In this document: piece by piece, positions 11,661 to 23,777 of the stretch
Layout: each line of letters opens with the position of its first letter
How positions within the stretch are numbered: the stretch's first letter is position 1
From: Smallanthus sonchifolius
Taxonomy: Eukaryota; Streptophyta; Magnoliopsida; Asterales; Asteraceae
Length of the DNA stretch: 64,000 bases
Reading direction: 5' to 3'
Assembly (NCBI GenBank): GCA_023525975.1
Contig: CM042022.1
Location: forward strand, 65,306,001 to 65,370,000
The notes under the pieces: model-generated
The model's database searches: none
Told to the model about the DNA's origin: nothing
What the model saw: the letters and a program-made list of their open reading frames with translations, nothing else
Translations under genes and position numbers: made by a program

Positions 11661-12804
11661 CGTTTTAATTAAATACAATAATCCTAAACTCATCTTCTTC
11701 CCAATTGAAACCCGTAACCCTAGCCCTCTAATTGACCCTGATCCGGCATACGATTGAAGCTCGAATCATGGGGTTTTTGTTACTCGTATCAAGAAGAAGT
11801 TATAGGCACCAGAATTACCTGAAATGATAATGTAGAGGATGAGTTCGACTGAGGTGCGCAACCTCGTGTTCGTCGACTGATTTGGGTGTTCAAGAGGTGA
11901 TTGTAGACACAATTTAGAGTATGGTGAGCTTGTAATGAGTCTCGCCAATGATGGTGAGTGTCAATTTATACTTAATTTGCACGGGAATGGATCGATCGAT
12001 TAAATGGGTTTCAATAGAATTTCGGTTACCAGTTCGATAGTAATTAGGCAATGAAAGTTTAATTAATCACGAGAGACGGATCGTTTGGATGATCTAAACG
12101 TTTAGCCGGTTTTGATTTTGCGTGAAAATATGTAAAGGACGAGTTCGTGAATAATGGTCTCAAAGCCGGTTGTGCGTGGGACTCGAACCCATGACTGGAA
12201 TGGGGGAAGGTTTTATCCGGAAATTGCAATTTAGTCCCTGAAGTTTCATGCTCTTATCATTTTATGTACAAACTTTGTTTTAAGTTAAAATTGAAGTTTC
12301 AGAAATTACAAATAAAACCCTGCACTTTTATAAACATTTAAAATCATTATATTTTTATAAGTTTTTATAAAATCTAATATATCTTTATATTGTAATTAAT
12401 GTTATAAGTATAAAAATACAATTTACAAAATAAAAATCATTTTCTTTGAAATTAATAAAATAACTTTTATAAATCCTATTTTATTTATAGAATTTATAAT
12501 TTAATTTTTATAAGTTTATATATATGTATATATAGGCTTAGTAATAGCCTAATCATATATACATATATTTATATCTTGAATTTTAAACAATTATTTATAT
12601 AATCCCTTATATAATTCTATATTAATATTTTTTTTTTTAAAATGAAACAATTATACACAATTTATTTATGTATGTATATGCTCATGTAATGAGATGGATA
12701 AATATGATAGTTTCCATTGAAATAAGAAGGTACATATCATAGAATAATGAAAATACAAGTACCGGAATAGTAAAATAAAGGCCGGAAAAATCCTGGAGGT
12801 TACA

Positions 12805-13130
12805 CTTCTTTAAAAGTTTTAAATAATGTTTTTGGGATGATGTGAATGTTTTATAAAACGATGTTTATGAATGACGTTTGTGACGTTTTATGAAACGATA
12901 TTTACGAATGATGTCTTGGAAGGAAAGGTTATGAAAGATGTTTTTATGAAATATTTTTCCAAAAGAAGTTTATGAAGTGTTTACGAACGAATGAATGATT
13001 TTTAATAAAACGTACGAATGCTTTAACTGAAGTTTTGAAGTAAAAGAAGTGAATGTTATGAAAGTCACAAACGAACGAATCTATCGTGATTCCTTAGGGA
13101 ATCGAGGTATTGGGTATGGGATGAGATGTC
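12805..13130 (+). repeat. Fragment of a C-type LTR, inverted relative to gypsy C LTR
   Basis: This stretch is similar to the reverse complement of about 14390-14760, which lies in the gypsy C LTR. Both carry the 'ataaaacg(a/t)...cat...aacgaacgaatct...ccttagggaat' succession. The two arms make a long imperfect inverted repeat with about 1.25 kb between them. It is the flank into which gypsy A inserted. Confidence 0.7.
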
Positions 13131-13621
13131 GGCCAGACGGTCTATAAAAAACTAACAAATAAACCTAACCTAGACTCCTAAGTAAAAAAAATGGAGTACC
13201 TATGAACTAAACCGCACTGACAGACAAGTGTACCTATCGAGTGTAGCACAGCTTAATGGTAAATCAGAATATCGAACCCTAGAGACACTAAACAGCTAAA
13301 GTAGACTCTGACTCGGACTAAATATGATTTGGTTGGGGGGTTTACTACACTACTGATTAAAATAGCAAATGCAGAACTAATGATCGACTTTAACTATCCA
13401 GACAAAGAACTCAGGGAAATACCAGGAATGAGAAGAACACTACCTAGGTCGGAATCCTACTTGCAAAGCTCAACTTCAATCGGTTATGGAAACAATGATA
13501 GATCTCGGTTTCTAAGGATGACAACTCTAGACCACCTAGTGGATCCTCAATCACTCTAAGGGTATCACCAACTAAGAAACTCTAAAGAAGTACTAAACCC
13601 ACCAGATAGTCGGATTACCTT
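13131..13621. other. Unassigned spacer
   Basis: About 490 bases of lower AT content without recognisable coding or LTR termini. A 76-codon open frame (13329-13559, +) has no family features and is probably chance. This may be the internal or flanking part of the element that left the LTR fragment to its left. Confidence 0.4.
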
Positions 13622-15584
13622 TGTAAGGCCCCAAACCTGGGAGGCCTCACTTGCTGGATTTACTCATTCACAATCAGTTCTTAAACATGAATATCAAACT
13701 AACGTAGCGGAAAATTTCATTAAAACATAATCCTAACATTGTTCAACATGAGGAAACGTAACATAGTCTAATACATAAACATAACATGACTAATCATAAC
13801 GGGATGCGAGTCTTCATATCATCCGGGTAACTCATAAAGCCACCCAACATCATCGTCCATCATCATAACCTGCCTTAACCTGAATGTGCATACTAAAAAG
13901 TTAGCTACGCTGGTGAGTTCTAGCTTTTCATAAAACATTAACTTCAAATATTTTCCAAAAACATAACATTTAACTTCATTAATAAAAGCGTACGAAAACA
14001 TGCAACAACATAACATAATATAACATCAAAAACATAAGTCAACGAACATATCGAATCTGCGCCTTCTCGTAACCGTCAAATCTAAACATCGCATACTGGT
14101 GGAATGACCCTAAGATCACCACCACTAGGCCCTTCAACACCGTACTGTCCTTCGGGCGGAGAAACCTAGGGCCCGATACTTAGGTCATTCAACACCGAAC
14201 TTCAAGCACGGCATCACAAGGATAGCACGTACCAAACATCAAGCACTGTACCCTGTAAGGCACCAGTACCAAACTTCAAGCACGACTACCCCATAAGGTA
14301 AATCGTACCAAATTCAAGGATCACGATAATCCCCTTGGTGACCGTCATCACCCCAGTTGTACAACAGTTGGCCAACCATAAAGGCCCCTAAAAGGTAAAG
14401 GCCCATTACATACTTCCCATACCCATAACCTTCATTCCCTAAGGAATAATGGCAGATTCGTTCATTTGTGACTTTCGTAAACATCCACTTCTTTTACTTC
14501 AAAACATCAGTTAAAGCATTCGTACGTTTTATTAAAAATCATTCATTCATTCATAAACACTTCGTAAACTTCTTTTGGAAAATATTTCATAAACACTTCT
14601 TTCATAACCTTTCCTTCCAAAACATCGTTCATAAACATCATTTTATAAAACGTCACATACATCATTTTATAAAACGTCACATACATCATTCATAAACATC
14701 GTTTTATAAAATAGTCATATCATTACGTATGCACACCAACCCAAAAATATTATTCAAAACATTTAAAAGAGGGCTTCTAGAACTCACCTGATAAGCTAGT
14801 ATCGTTGTCCTAATCGAAGGCCCAACAACGCCACACACGATCTGAATTGAGTAGTTAAATACACATCAGATCCTATCCCGACTCTAACGGTTTAACCATA
14901 CTTTAAGTTCGCCCCTTACCAATCAGGCGAACATCCCATGCCTAGTGAACTTAGTAAGTTCGCTTGATGCAACCCAGTGAAGTCACTAAGTTCACCACCA
15001 TATGTTTGCTTACTTTATGCCCCAAGCGAACTTGAGAAGTTCGCCCCAATCTTTGCCAGACGAACTTGATAAGTTCGCCTGTCGGGCAGTCTTCTTACCG
15101 AAGAACCCTAAGTTCTTGCATGCAGATCTGATCACGTCAAGATCCCGACATTCTATGTTCAAAACGTTCGTTTTCCCTCTAGATGCTAGATCTATGTTTA
15201 TTTTCAAGTTTCATACGTAAAAATATTACCTTTTTATCTAAAACCCGAAAACCCAACATAAACTAAAAACTCAGATCTAGATCGAGTTGTTACCTGAATC
15301 GGTCTTCTGATTCAGAGGTCTTGCTCATGAGCTCAGTAGTAACACTCTCCTTCAATCTCGGGTCGATCCGCCAACTTTCTCTTTACGGTTTCTATCTCTA
15401 GAATGTGTAAATGAGAGAATGAGGATGGTTTAGCTATCTATAGGGAGACCCATCTCCCTTGTTTGCCATCCTCATGCGCGCCCGGCCCATCCGGCCCAGC
15501 CCATCATGTCTCGCTCGTTTATTCGGCTCGTTCTAGAATTCTAACCCGTTATTATAACTGTTGTTTTATTTTTGGGATATTACA
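13622..15584 (-). repeat. Gypsy C 3' LTR
   Basis: About 1.96 kb from minus-strand TGTAATATCC (15584) to GGGGCCTTACA (13622). It carries a cluster of palindromes with GCGAACTT/AAGTTCGC arms (14904-15080), otherwise characteristic of the Sire copia LTRs in this window. A short tandem repeat of about 25-31 nt lies at 14630-14695. Part of the left half is mirrored by the inverted fragment at 12805-13130. Confidence 0.75.
14904..15080. repeat. GAACTT palindrome cluster in gypsy C LTR
   Basis: Four or more imperfect palindromes, for example 14946-14963, 14979-14996, 15023-15044 and 15059-15079. Arms CGAACTT and AAGTTCG are separated by 2-4 nt. The last one (GCGAACTTGATAAGTTCGCC apart from its first bases) matches units of the copia LTRs at 24898 and 55305. 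Confidence 0.85.
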
Positions 15585-15656
15585 AGTCTACCCCCCTTAC
15601 AATAAGTTTCGTCCCCAAAACCTATGATAAGTCAAACAGTTGAGGGTACGAATCCC

Positions 15657-16724
15657 TCATATCCATCTCCGTTTCCCAAGTGCTTCCGATCCCTTCCGAT
15701 GTTTCCATTGGACTTTAACCAATTGGATAACTTTATTACGTAAACGTTTCTCCTTCCGATCTATGATGGCCATAGGTTCTTCGATGTAGTTAAGGCCGTT
15801 GTCGACCTTGACGTTAGTAAGTGGTACGTGTACCGATTCATCCGCCAAACAATTCACAAGTGTGATATATGGAAGGTAGGGTGAATCCCACTTAACTCAT
15901 CAGGAAACTCTAACCGATAAGCGACTTCACCAACCCGTGCCATTATCCTGAATGGTCCGACAAACCTCGGACTTAAATTTTCTCTCTTTCTGAATCGTTT
16001 GATTCCCTTCCAAGGCGACACTTTCAACATTACTCTATCCCCAATATAAACACTCAATAGGCCTTCGTCGTTTATCCGTATAGGATTTCTGACGATCTTG
16101 TGCGGCCTTCATTCGTGCATTGATTTGATCAAACCTTTCTGATGTTTCTCGTACGAATTCAAGGCTTCCTAATTCCTTCTGTCCAATCTCACCCCAACAA
16201 ACCGGGGTCCTACATCTTCTCCCATACAACATTTCGTAAGGCGGCATGCCTATCGTCGTGTGATGACTGTTGTTGTAGGAGAATTCGGCTAGCAGCATAT
16301 GACTGTCCCAACTGCCACCGAAGTCGATAATACAAGCGCGGAGCATATCCTCCATTGTCTGAATGGTCCTTTCAGACTGACCATCCGTTTGCGGGTGGTA
16401 TGCTGTGCTAATATTAAGTCTCGTGCCTATCGCCTCGTGAAATCTTTTCCAGAACCTCAATGTGAATCGTGTGTCCCGGTCAGATACAATCGTCAAAGGC
16501 ATCCTATGCCGTGCCACTACTTCGTTAATAAATACATCCGCTAACCTTTTCGACGAGAACATCTCACGAATAGGTAGGAGATGAGCACTATTCGTTAATC
16601 GGTCCACAATTACACAAATGGTATCATGACCTTTAGCTGTGCGAGGTAGCTTGGTTATGAAGTCCATTGTAATGTGTTCCCATTTCCATTCCGGTAAATC
16701 AAGAGGCTGAATCTTTCCATAAGG
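15657..16724 (-). pseudogene. pol: Gypsy C integrase and chromodomain-like C-terminus
   Basis: Integrase joins element cDNA to host DNA. Visible: the first catalytic Asp in WKWEHITMDFITKLPRT, the second in IVSDRDTRFT and the catalytic Glu in YHPQTDGQSERTIQTMEDML, followed by LAEFSYNNSHHTTIGMPPYE and YGRRCRTPVCW. After a frameshift near 16040 come DRVMLKVSPWKGIKRF and the GIHPTFHISHL linker. After another near 15850 comes a chromodomain-like tail (EEPMAIIDRKEKRLRNKVIQ, LVKVQWKHRKGSEA), frameshifted at its end. The zinc-binding N-terminus and all upstream pol are missing because gypsy B begins at 16725. Confidence 0.85.
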
Positions 16725-18091
16725 TGTCACACCCCGCCCCGGGCACCCCCGAGACGTTACCGGGCTGCGACATCCGTTGGCACCTTCGGTACCTGCTTTG
16801 ATTTCAGAGTTTGTTTTTATGCAGCAGAATAACGTTTGAAAATGGATCGTTTCAACTCAACCTCAATGGTTGGTTTTGTAAATATAGAAATCTCGTCATG
16901 TAGACAAAAGATTATCTTTATTTGAATAGCTGGGTATGAAAACCTGATCATTTGTACATTTGATTTCAAATCAAAACTCTAACGCAAAGTCAGTAGTTTA
17001 CAAGGAGGTAATCTGCCAAAGGAAAACGTAGTCTTTCGGTCACCTTAACCTTGTTTAATCTTTAGGTTCTTTCTGTGCAATGCATGACCTGTAATAACAT
17101 ATTTTCGGGTTGCACCGGGTCTAGGAGTGTGGCCTGACCCGACTGTGCAACAAAACTGTCATCGGGACCCAGGCCGTAGACGGTCTCGGTACAATGAGGT
17201 CAATTCATTCCTTTCCTGAAAACATTTGAAAATGAACGTCAGCTACATGATGGTGAATACTTTATGACCTCAAATCATTTTCATAAACATGGCAAAACAG
17301 TTAAACATTTCATTGGTGGATTCTAGTGATCACATCACTTTCTTCCGATTTATCCATTTGTATACATTGGACAAGTACTCGGGGGCTACGCAACCAAACT
17401 GGCACATCTGCGTTTTATGCAATCACCCGACATACAAGCCAACCCCGCCCGGCCCAACTGGATCCGGAGCGAGTATAAATATTTGATCAAACTTTACGTA
17501 CACTTCTTTGGTAATCATATCCCTATGGGTAGAACCCCTAATTTTGGGATTTAATCTTGTCCACAGGGATTGAACTCAATCCCTAATTCTGGGACTATAA
17601 TGAGTAAATATTTAATTATCGTGTTTTGCCCTTTTCGTAAAACATGATAGTCTGTTTTGTTGCGTGATGATAGCCTAAAGCCCAAGCACGTCTTATAAAT
17701 CATTTTTGATAGAATCTCGTTCACCATGTGAACGAGCGTTTACGACATAGACATGGCGTTTTGAAAAGCTTGTTCTCACCATGCGAACCAGTATTTTTGA
17801 TACAGACGAGTATTCACCTTTGTTTTGAAGTGGGAGATCGAAAGATAATAATCTTAGTGCTAAGTAGCTCTTAGACTTTAGCTCTTAGGGCTCTAGCACC
17901 TTAACTTTCACTTCTATGCCTTCCTCGGGTTTCTTCGGCTCTAAACGCTCGAGTCTGGTTGATAAGCGAAACCAGTCAAACTCGGAGGAGCGGCTCGGGA
18001 GTCGGGACAGCTGGAGGGCTCGGGTAATGCTCGAGGGCAGAGGAGATTTGAGAGAGGTTGTTGTGAGTGTGTGGAAAATGAGAACCTAAAG

Positions 18092-18105
18092 CTCTCTATT
18101 TATAG
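18092..18105 (-). promoter_or_regulatory. TATA box of gypsy B LTR
   Basis: Minus-strand CCTATAAATAGAG, a strong plant TATA match. The palindrome cluster lies immediately upstream in the same sense (18121-18258, continuing at 23778-23896 beyond the inserted Sire element). Confidence 0.6.
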
Positions 18106-18120
18106 GCCTGAGTTGACCCT

Positions 18121-18258
18121 ATAACGGACCGTTATCCAGGGCGATGTCGGTCCGCTATCGCCCACTTCTCTCGCATGCATGCCACGTGGTGGCCATGTAA
18201 TTCAGACGCGCCACATGTCCCTAGCGGACCATGTGGTCCTGCCATTGCGGTCCGACAT
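18121..18258. repeat. CGGWCCG palindromes of gypsy B, part 1
   Basis: Includes ATAACGG-A-CCGTTAT (perfect 15-nt palindrome with one central base) and degraded relatives (GTCGGTCCGC, GCGGACCAT, GCGGTCCGACAT). Part 2 is at 23778-23896; the gag-only Sire element split the cluster. Confidence 0.8.
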
Positions 18259-18264
18259 CTGTCC

Positions 18265-18731
18265 ACGCGGTACAACACGGTGATAACGTTCGGAATCCAT
18301 GATCAACGTGCTCGTGTAACTCAATCAACAACAACAGTGTAAATAAACGCTTTTTATTTCCACCACAATATTAGTTTACAATAATCCTGTCTCTAATCAG
18401 TTCCTCTGATATCGTCTATTCTATCAGAACTCTTCTAAAACTCTGTTTCACATACTCTGTAACTGTATATATAAGCACCAGTTCTGTAGTAGGCGAACTT
18501 ATTAAGTTCGCCTCTAATAGGCTAAGCGAACTTAACAAGTTCGCCTCAGAGATGCTTAGGCGAACTTAATAAGTTCGCCTCAGATAGACTAAGCGAACTT
18601 AACAAGTTCGCCTCTGATAAACCAGGCGAACTTATTAAGTTCGCGTCTAATTGGCTAGGCGAACTTATTAAGTTCGCCTCTCTATGAACTTATACAAAAT
18701 TTTATCAACAATTACAAAACATGTCCTAACA
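18265..18731 (-). repeat. 3' LTR of gag-only Sire element, end truncated
   Basis: Minus-strand TGTTAGGACATG at 18731. Close to the right LTR (23171-23681) but lacking the last ~39 bases, including the CCTACA terminus. Six palindromic units with ~33-34 bp period at 18492-18679. TATA-like GCTTATATATACA (minus) at 18465-18477, downstream of the palindromes in the LTR sense. Confidence 0.85.
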
Positions 18732-20640
18732 GACTCCCCTATAACTTTTGCTAACAATTCTATCAAATACAAGTCAAAGACTCTAAGACTAAGACATAAT
18801 ATCTTCAAGCTCGTTGTCACCAGAATATGCTTCAACAGACTACCCCTTGACAACAACTTTAGAAGATTGTCATCCGTCTTCAAATATCATCAAACAAGTT
18901 GTAGTCTTCGTCTTGTTCATCTACACACTTTCTTTCTATCTAGAAGAAAACTTGGGAGAAGGACCCCTTGTCAACTTCTATCTGCAATATACAATTTATG
19001 CAAAGGAGAACAACCAAGAATAACCAACAATTAAGTTTTTCATGGATGCTGGAAAAATAAAATCTTTTTGGTTTTTCAAACATAAAAAACACAAAATATT
19101 TTTGGTTTTTCTCTATATAAACTGAAATGTAAAATACAAAATCACATCTTTTTGGTCGAACATCACGAGTAAGAAGATCATATCAGTATATATGAGATAT
19201 CAATCACACATCTTGGATATAAAATCCATATAATATCAAATGGTATCCTATGTCATTCTTTCAAGCCTTGACCAATCAAGCCAATATCTTTCAAGATTAT
19301 CACACTCTATCTTTTCAAGACTTTCATATTGCATGTTATGATACGCGATAAACATTCAAAGAAAATAGGATCAAGCTATGACACACAAATTCAAATTGTC
19401 AATATTATAAGATTTGAAACTAAAGCATCTCATTCCCACTTTCTTGTGAGTTAAAGTACCATTTAAGTATGAAATACAACGTGTACCCTACTAGTATGCC
19501 AACAGAAAGTAAATGCACTATCTTCAAGACATATGAGATTTTACTAAAGATTATCCGAATTTCCAGAATGAGGAAACATCACTTAGCCCATGAATAGCAG
19601 AATCCAAATTGGATTGTATAGGAATCAATGAGATTCAGAATCGAATGATTCAATGTTTTGGCTTATATATGTGGAATCATAAGATTCAGGTATGTGGATC
19701 CAACTGTTATCTAGATTATGAATTCAATGGAATCGGTAAAGATGATTTATCAATATGATCCAAGGGCTAGTATATGTTTGACAGATTTTGTCAAGTACAT
19801 ATCTTGATTATAATTCAAATTGCATGCTTTTCGGGACATGGGCACTGAAGCAAATCGAATGAATAGTGCTAAGGACATAACCCGAAACTGATCTCATAGG
19901 AAAATCTTTATTAAAAGCTAATATTCTTTATCTGATAGTGATCTTTTAACGCACACACCCATGCATAAAATGGGTTCAAGTCACAGTTGTAACATATGAA
20001 ATTATGTTTTCACACTACTAATGGTTCAGTGACGCTTTTAGTCTACTGACAATTCAAATTATATGCATACACAACACTATCATTTCCTATTTGTGCAGTC
20101 TCTGAAGTTTAGAACAAAACATATAATTCAGATATATTAACATAAAGCACCAACCAGTCAATCTAAGGTCATGTGTGAAAGAACATCTACTGATATACTA
20201 CCATCTCTTCTTTAACTTCAAGTAATGTCGATTTTATCTTTTTCAATTTGTTTTGCTTTTTCAAAATCTTTATGAAAGAAAGTAAAACAAAAGAAAATAA
20301 AACCTTCCATGAAAACATTTTAAGAAAAACATTTTACGTGGTTACTCAGGATTAACAAAAGTCAATCAATTTAAAAACTCAAACCAATGTAATGTAATTG
20401 AATGTCTTTGCCTTTTGTCACCAACACAGTTCTGTACTCCCCCTATCCTGTAGACTTCCCCTTAACTAGTCAAATGGTTGCATCAACGACTTTATGCTTA
20501 CCATCGTCATTCAAAGTTTCAGGTTATCATTTGGACTTTGTAAAAACTCTTTCCAAAACATTGTGTGTGACATATTCTCCCGCTTGACAATCAAGTCGTT
20601 GAATAAAATATATTCGCAGTTATCAACAACTCTTTACTCA
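18732..20640 (-). other. Non-coding 3' region of gag-only Sire element
   Basis: Read on the minus strand, about 19800-20300 aligns by eye with 49990-50480 of the plus-strand copia element (the region after pol). The element therefore kept this non-coding region while losing pol and the aORF. Purine-rich TATAGGGGAGTC (minus, 18732-18743) before the LTR is the polypurine tract. The open frames at 18684-19034 and similar are not coding. Confidence 0.6.
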
Positions 20641-22715
20641 TGCAGATGTCATTCCCTGTCATGTGCTAAGAACCACCACTATCAACAACCAAAATGGTAT
20701 TAATAGTCCCTCTTGGTAAATCCTGCACATCTAACAAGAAACATTAATTTGAAATTGGGACCCAAGCCATGGTAGTCATCGGTCGTCCATCTGTATCAAA
20801 ATAATAAACCTCACTCCATTCACAATCGAATCTCTCATCGATTTTCAAAGATTGATCCGACGAGTCAGAAACATAAACTTTAGATTTCCAAACATACTTC
20901 TTTTCATTAAGTTCTTTTTGCTTAAAATGTGAAGTGTTTGAACATTTTCTTTCATTTAAAAATTGACTTAATTGTGAAAACTCTTGTTGTTCTAAAATTT
21001 TTCTCAATCTTCTGTTTCTCCGCCGCCTTTGAGGTCTAGAAAGCCTAACCTCAGATTTTGAATTACCCTTTGGTATATCATGAGGTTTAACCACATATGG
21101 GTTAACATAAGGCTTACCAGAAGTTCTTACCTTTTCTGGAGTAAGAAGATTCTCCTACATGAACTTCTTTTTGCTTTATTTTCTCTCGAACGCCAGATTT
21201 TGCAACAGGTTTTGATTCAGGCTTCATTTTCTCAGGAAATACATGTTTCTTCCCTTTATTTTTGTAAGGACAGGTCATCACAATGTGTCTTATCTCATTA
21301 CAATGAAAACATGTATGCCTGTCTTTATAATCTCTGACATATGGAACTCTCCTTGAGTTTGAAGAACTTCCAAATGTAAAATTTCCAGATGAATTAGAAT
21401 CAACCTTTGAGTCTTCTTTCTTAACCTCTTTCTGTATCCCCTCTACCTTAGCTTCATCAAAATATTCATCATCACTCCCATCAGAATACACCATATCTTC
21501 ACCGGTGACCGGATTCACTTTCAACACAGTCTTAGGATCTAAATCCTCATCTTATATAATCTAAGGTGTAACAGAATAATTTTCGTTGAATGGTGGAGGA
21601 ACATATCCAATACCACTAGTTCCCTTCCCCTCTTCAGTATTATCATGATAATATCCTAATAAGAATGATGAATTTGCAAAGCTTTCTAACTTTCTATGTA
21701 ATCTAATCACCTCTGCTTTAGATTCAGCTAGTTCCTTATCTTTCTCAGCAAGATCATTATTTCTTTTCTCAATTTCTGCAAATGACATATCCAGGTGATA
21801 TGCCTGCTCTTTGATCTTCAAAGTCAGAGAACTTATATCTCTCTTCAGTGATTCTATTCTCTCAATACACACATTCTCATTATCTTTTAATTTCTGATTT
21901 ACTGTGTGCATGGATTTCATATCACAAATGAGGTTGACGTTGTCATCCATAATCCTCATCATTTTATCCTTAATTGAAACACAGTTAGAACAAAACGTTT
22001 CAGTGTTAGAAACTACCTCAGGTTTTAGTTCTGAAGAAGATGCACCAAAAGCCATGAAAACGTCATCATCAGCTTCACTTTTTTGATCAACAATGACATG
22101 CTCTGCATCAGTTTCTAAGTCACTCAGATCATCTTCAACTGTCTGAAAACTTTCTTCACTCATCACATCAGTCTCATTAGATTGAGTACTTTCACCAAAA
22201 CGAATACTCTCACTATCACTTAAATCTGCAGAAGAATCACTTTGAGAATCACCCTGCTTCTCCAATACTTCTTTGATCAAGACCTCAAACGCTTGAGAAG
22301 TTGCTTCACCCTTTTTCTTCAATGCTTCCCATAGATCTCTTGAAGTTGGACACTTCCCGAGACTATGAATGATATCTTTCGGTAAAGACAACGTTAAAGT
22401 TTCACGCGTCTTCATCTCTCGATCAAACTTCTGCTTTTCTAGTTTACTAAGAGCTGTCACTGGTTTAGGAACATCATAATATCCCATATAGTCATAAGTA
22501 GGATGCACATATCCTTCAAATATGGATGTCCAAAAGTTTTCATCAGTTGCTGATACGAACTGTTCGAACCGGACTTTCCAGCTACGAAAATCTGATATGC
22601 ACAAAAGTCTCGGTGACATAATTTCAATCTCATTATTATCACATGAAATTGACATTCCGGATATATTTTTTTTAAGAACACTAGCAAACAGATAAGTTCG
22701 CCTGATACTGTACAA
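20640..22715 (-). pseudogene. gag: Shortened Sire gag with protease stub
   Basis: A 384-codon open frame (21561-22715) covers the gag N-terminus (LCISDFRSWKVRFEQFVSAT, DRDLWEAL-type segment), acidic Ser/Asp-rich stretches and a coiled-coil-like region (LKDNENVCIERIESLKRDIS, then EIEKRNNDLAEKDKELAESK). Compared with the plus-strand gag (25781-28760), the central part with the first zinc knuckle is missing without breaking the frame. A stop and frameshift lead to 21114-21527, with the second knuckle (CFHCNEIRHIVMTC), and 20744-21094, ending in WVPISN-stop. Past that stop the same frame continues to a protease remnant (VDSGG, stop, HMTGN) near 20650. The open frame starting at 22715 begins upstream of the likely Met (after ...KKNISG). 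Confidence 0.8.
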
Positions 22716-22869
22716 GCGAACTTAATAAGTTTGCCTGACTGAGCGAACTTGACCCTAAGCGAACTTGTTAAGTTCGCCTGATCTTCACCAAGCGAACTTA
22801 TTAAGTTCGCCTAATACTGAGTGAAGCGAACTTATTAAGTTCACCTGCAACAGAATTTTAAGTTCGCCT
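22690..22869. repeat. GAACTT palindromes in leader of gag-only element
   Basis: At least four units with GCGAACTT/AAGTTCGC arms, just upstream of the gag coding region in the minus sense. The plus-strand copia element has the same at 25554-25686. Confidence 0.8.
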
Positions 22870-23156
22870 GGTTCAACTGTTCAACCCAAACACGAACCAA
22901 AAAATTCTAAAAATCATCATATCTTACTGAATTGATGGAATTTGATTAAATTGAACCGTAGGAATGTGTAGGAACTGATTAGGAACACTTCTATCGGATC
23001 AATTTCATCAAATGAATCCAAAATCAAACCAAAATGATCAAAAATTCTCCATTTTTATCAAGAACACAAAAAAGATGAAAAATCTTCAAAATCTCTGAAA
23101 TTTGATGTTGATTGGACATGAAAACACCACGAATCTTCTGCTAATCAAGAGCAATG
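22870..23156 (-). other. Leader of gag-only Sire element
   Basis: About 290 bases between primer-binding site and palindromes. Minus-strand text resembles the leader at 25240-25550 (motifs about 'gaattc...ttgattttggt...aaattcatcaattc'). No ORF. Confidence 0.6.
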
Positions 23157-23168
23157 GCTCTGATACCA
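23157..23168 (-). promoter_or_regulatory. Primer-binding site, gag-only Sire element
   Basis: Minus-strand TGGTATCAGAGC two bases after the LTR end CCTACA, identical to that of the plus-strand copia element at 25226-25237. Matches initiator tRNA-Met. Confidence 0.9.
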
Positions 23169-23170
23169 CT

Positions 23171-23681
23171 TGTAGGTCCCTAATTCGGTGTGTGACGGAT
23201 CTCTAGACTCGCGGTACGACACGATGATAACGTGCGGAATCCATGATCAACGTGCTCGTGTAACTCAATCAATAACAACGGTGTAAATAAATGCTTTTTA
23301 TTTCCACCACAATATCAGTTTACAATAATCCTGTCTCTAATCAGTTCCTCTGATATCGTCTATTCTATCAGAACTCTTCTAAAACTCTGTTTCACATACT
23401 CTGTAACTGTATATATAAGCACCAGTTCTGAAGTAGGCGAACTTATTAAGTTCGCCTCTAATAGGCTAAGCGAACTTAACAAGTTCGCCTCAGAGATGCT
23501 TAGGCGAACTTAATAAGTTCGCCTCAGATAGACTAAGCGAACTTAACAAGTTCGCCTCTGATAAACCAGTCGAACTTATTAAGTTCGCCTCTAATAGGCT
23601 AGGCGAACTTATTAAGTATAAGTTCGCCTCTCTATGAACTTATAAAGAATTTTATCAACAGTTACAAAACATGTCCTAACA
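23171..23681 (-). repeat. 5' LTR of gag-only Sire element
   Basis: 511 bp, minus-strand TGTTAGGACATG to GGACCTACA. Array of GAACTT palindromes at 23436-23629 with ~33-34 bp period; the most upstream unit has a small internal duplication. TATA-like GCTTATATATACA (minus) at 23408-23420, downstream of the array. Confidence 0.9.
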
Positions 23682-23777
23682 GCGTCCAGCATGCTGACGC
23701 ATGCCCTACACGTGTCACGACACGTGTCTGCTGCAGAGGGTGTCTAGGGATTTAAGTTTCGGACTGTTGGCCTAGCA

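Larger units (their letters stand above)
6638..12804 (-). mobile_element. Gypsy A: chromovirus-type Ty3 element, 3' part missing
   Basis: Minus-strand order from the right is 5' LTR (12804-10041), primer-binding site (10037-10026), leader, gag, protease, RT, and the start of RNase H at 6638. There the Athila/Tat-like element interrupts it. The rest of pol and the 3' LTR are not in this window. All coding parts carry stops or frameshifts. The right flank (from 12805) is a fragment of a C-type LTR, so gypsy A probably inserted into that; the 5 bases CTTCT at 12805-12809 would be one copy of its target duplication. Confidence 0.8.
10041..12804 (-). repeat. Gypsy A 5' LTR
   Basis: About 2.76 kb, minus-strand TGTAACCTCC at 12804 to TGTGACA at 10041. 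It contains a tRNA-like T-arm module (near 11562-11660), a candidate intron (10743 to 10271), a second B-box-like T-arm (about 12176-12194), and a terminal hairpin (about 10043-10082). The middle (10800-11560 and 12300-12680) is very AT-rich and shows nothing else. Confidence 0.85.
13622..16724 (-). mobile_element. Gypsy C: 3' LTR and pol end, interrupted by gypsy B
   Basis: The minus-strand pol end (15657-16724) runs into a polypurine tract (15585-15600, GTAAGGGGGGTAGACT on the minus strand) and a 3' LTR (15584 to 13622). Upstream pol is cut at 16724 by the end of the gypsy B LTR. The five bases TAAGG at 16720-16724 would be one copy of the gypsy B target duplication; the rest of gypsy C lies beyond the right window edge. 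Gypsy C is thus the outermost recognised element from here to the right. Confidence 0.75.
18265..23681 (-). mobile_element. Gag-only Sire-like copia derivative
   Basis: A minus-strand element of about 5.4 kb: 5' LTR (23681-23171), primer-binding site, leader with palindromes, shortened gag, a protease stub, a long non-coding 3' region, polypurine tract and 3' LTR (18731-18265). Integrase, RT, RNase H and the aORF are absent. About 39 bases of the distal 3' LTR end are missing, and no clean target duplication was found. It would need proteins from a complete relative such as the element at 24784-55633. Confidence 0.8.

Noticed and set aside
13329..13559. 76-codon ORF in the unassigned spacer
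   Set aside because: No start context, motif or neighbour supports it.
14468..14695. 75-codon ORF ending in HHFIKRHIHH repeats
   Set aside because: Encoded by a short tandem DNA repeat in the gypsy C LTR; low complexity and no support as a gene.
18492..18679. Regular palindromic repeats separated by ~11-13 nt, resembling a small CRISPR array
   Set aside because: Plant nuclear context, spacers are similar to each other and very short, no cas genes, and the array lies in the U3 part of an LTR and recurs in sibling LTRs.
20402..20703. Plus-strand ORFs of 61-69 codons in the gag-only element
   Set aside because: Antisense to the protease remnant and non-coding 3' region of the element; no motifs.
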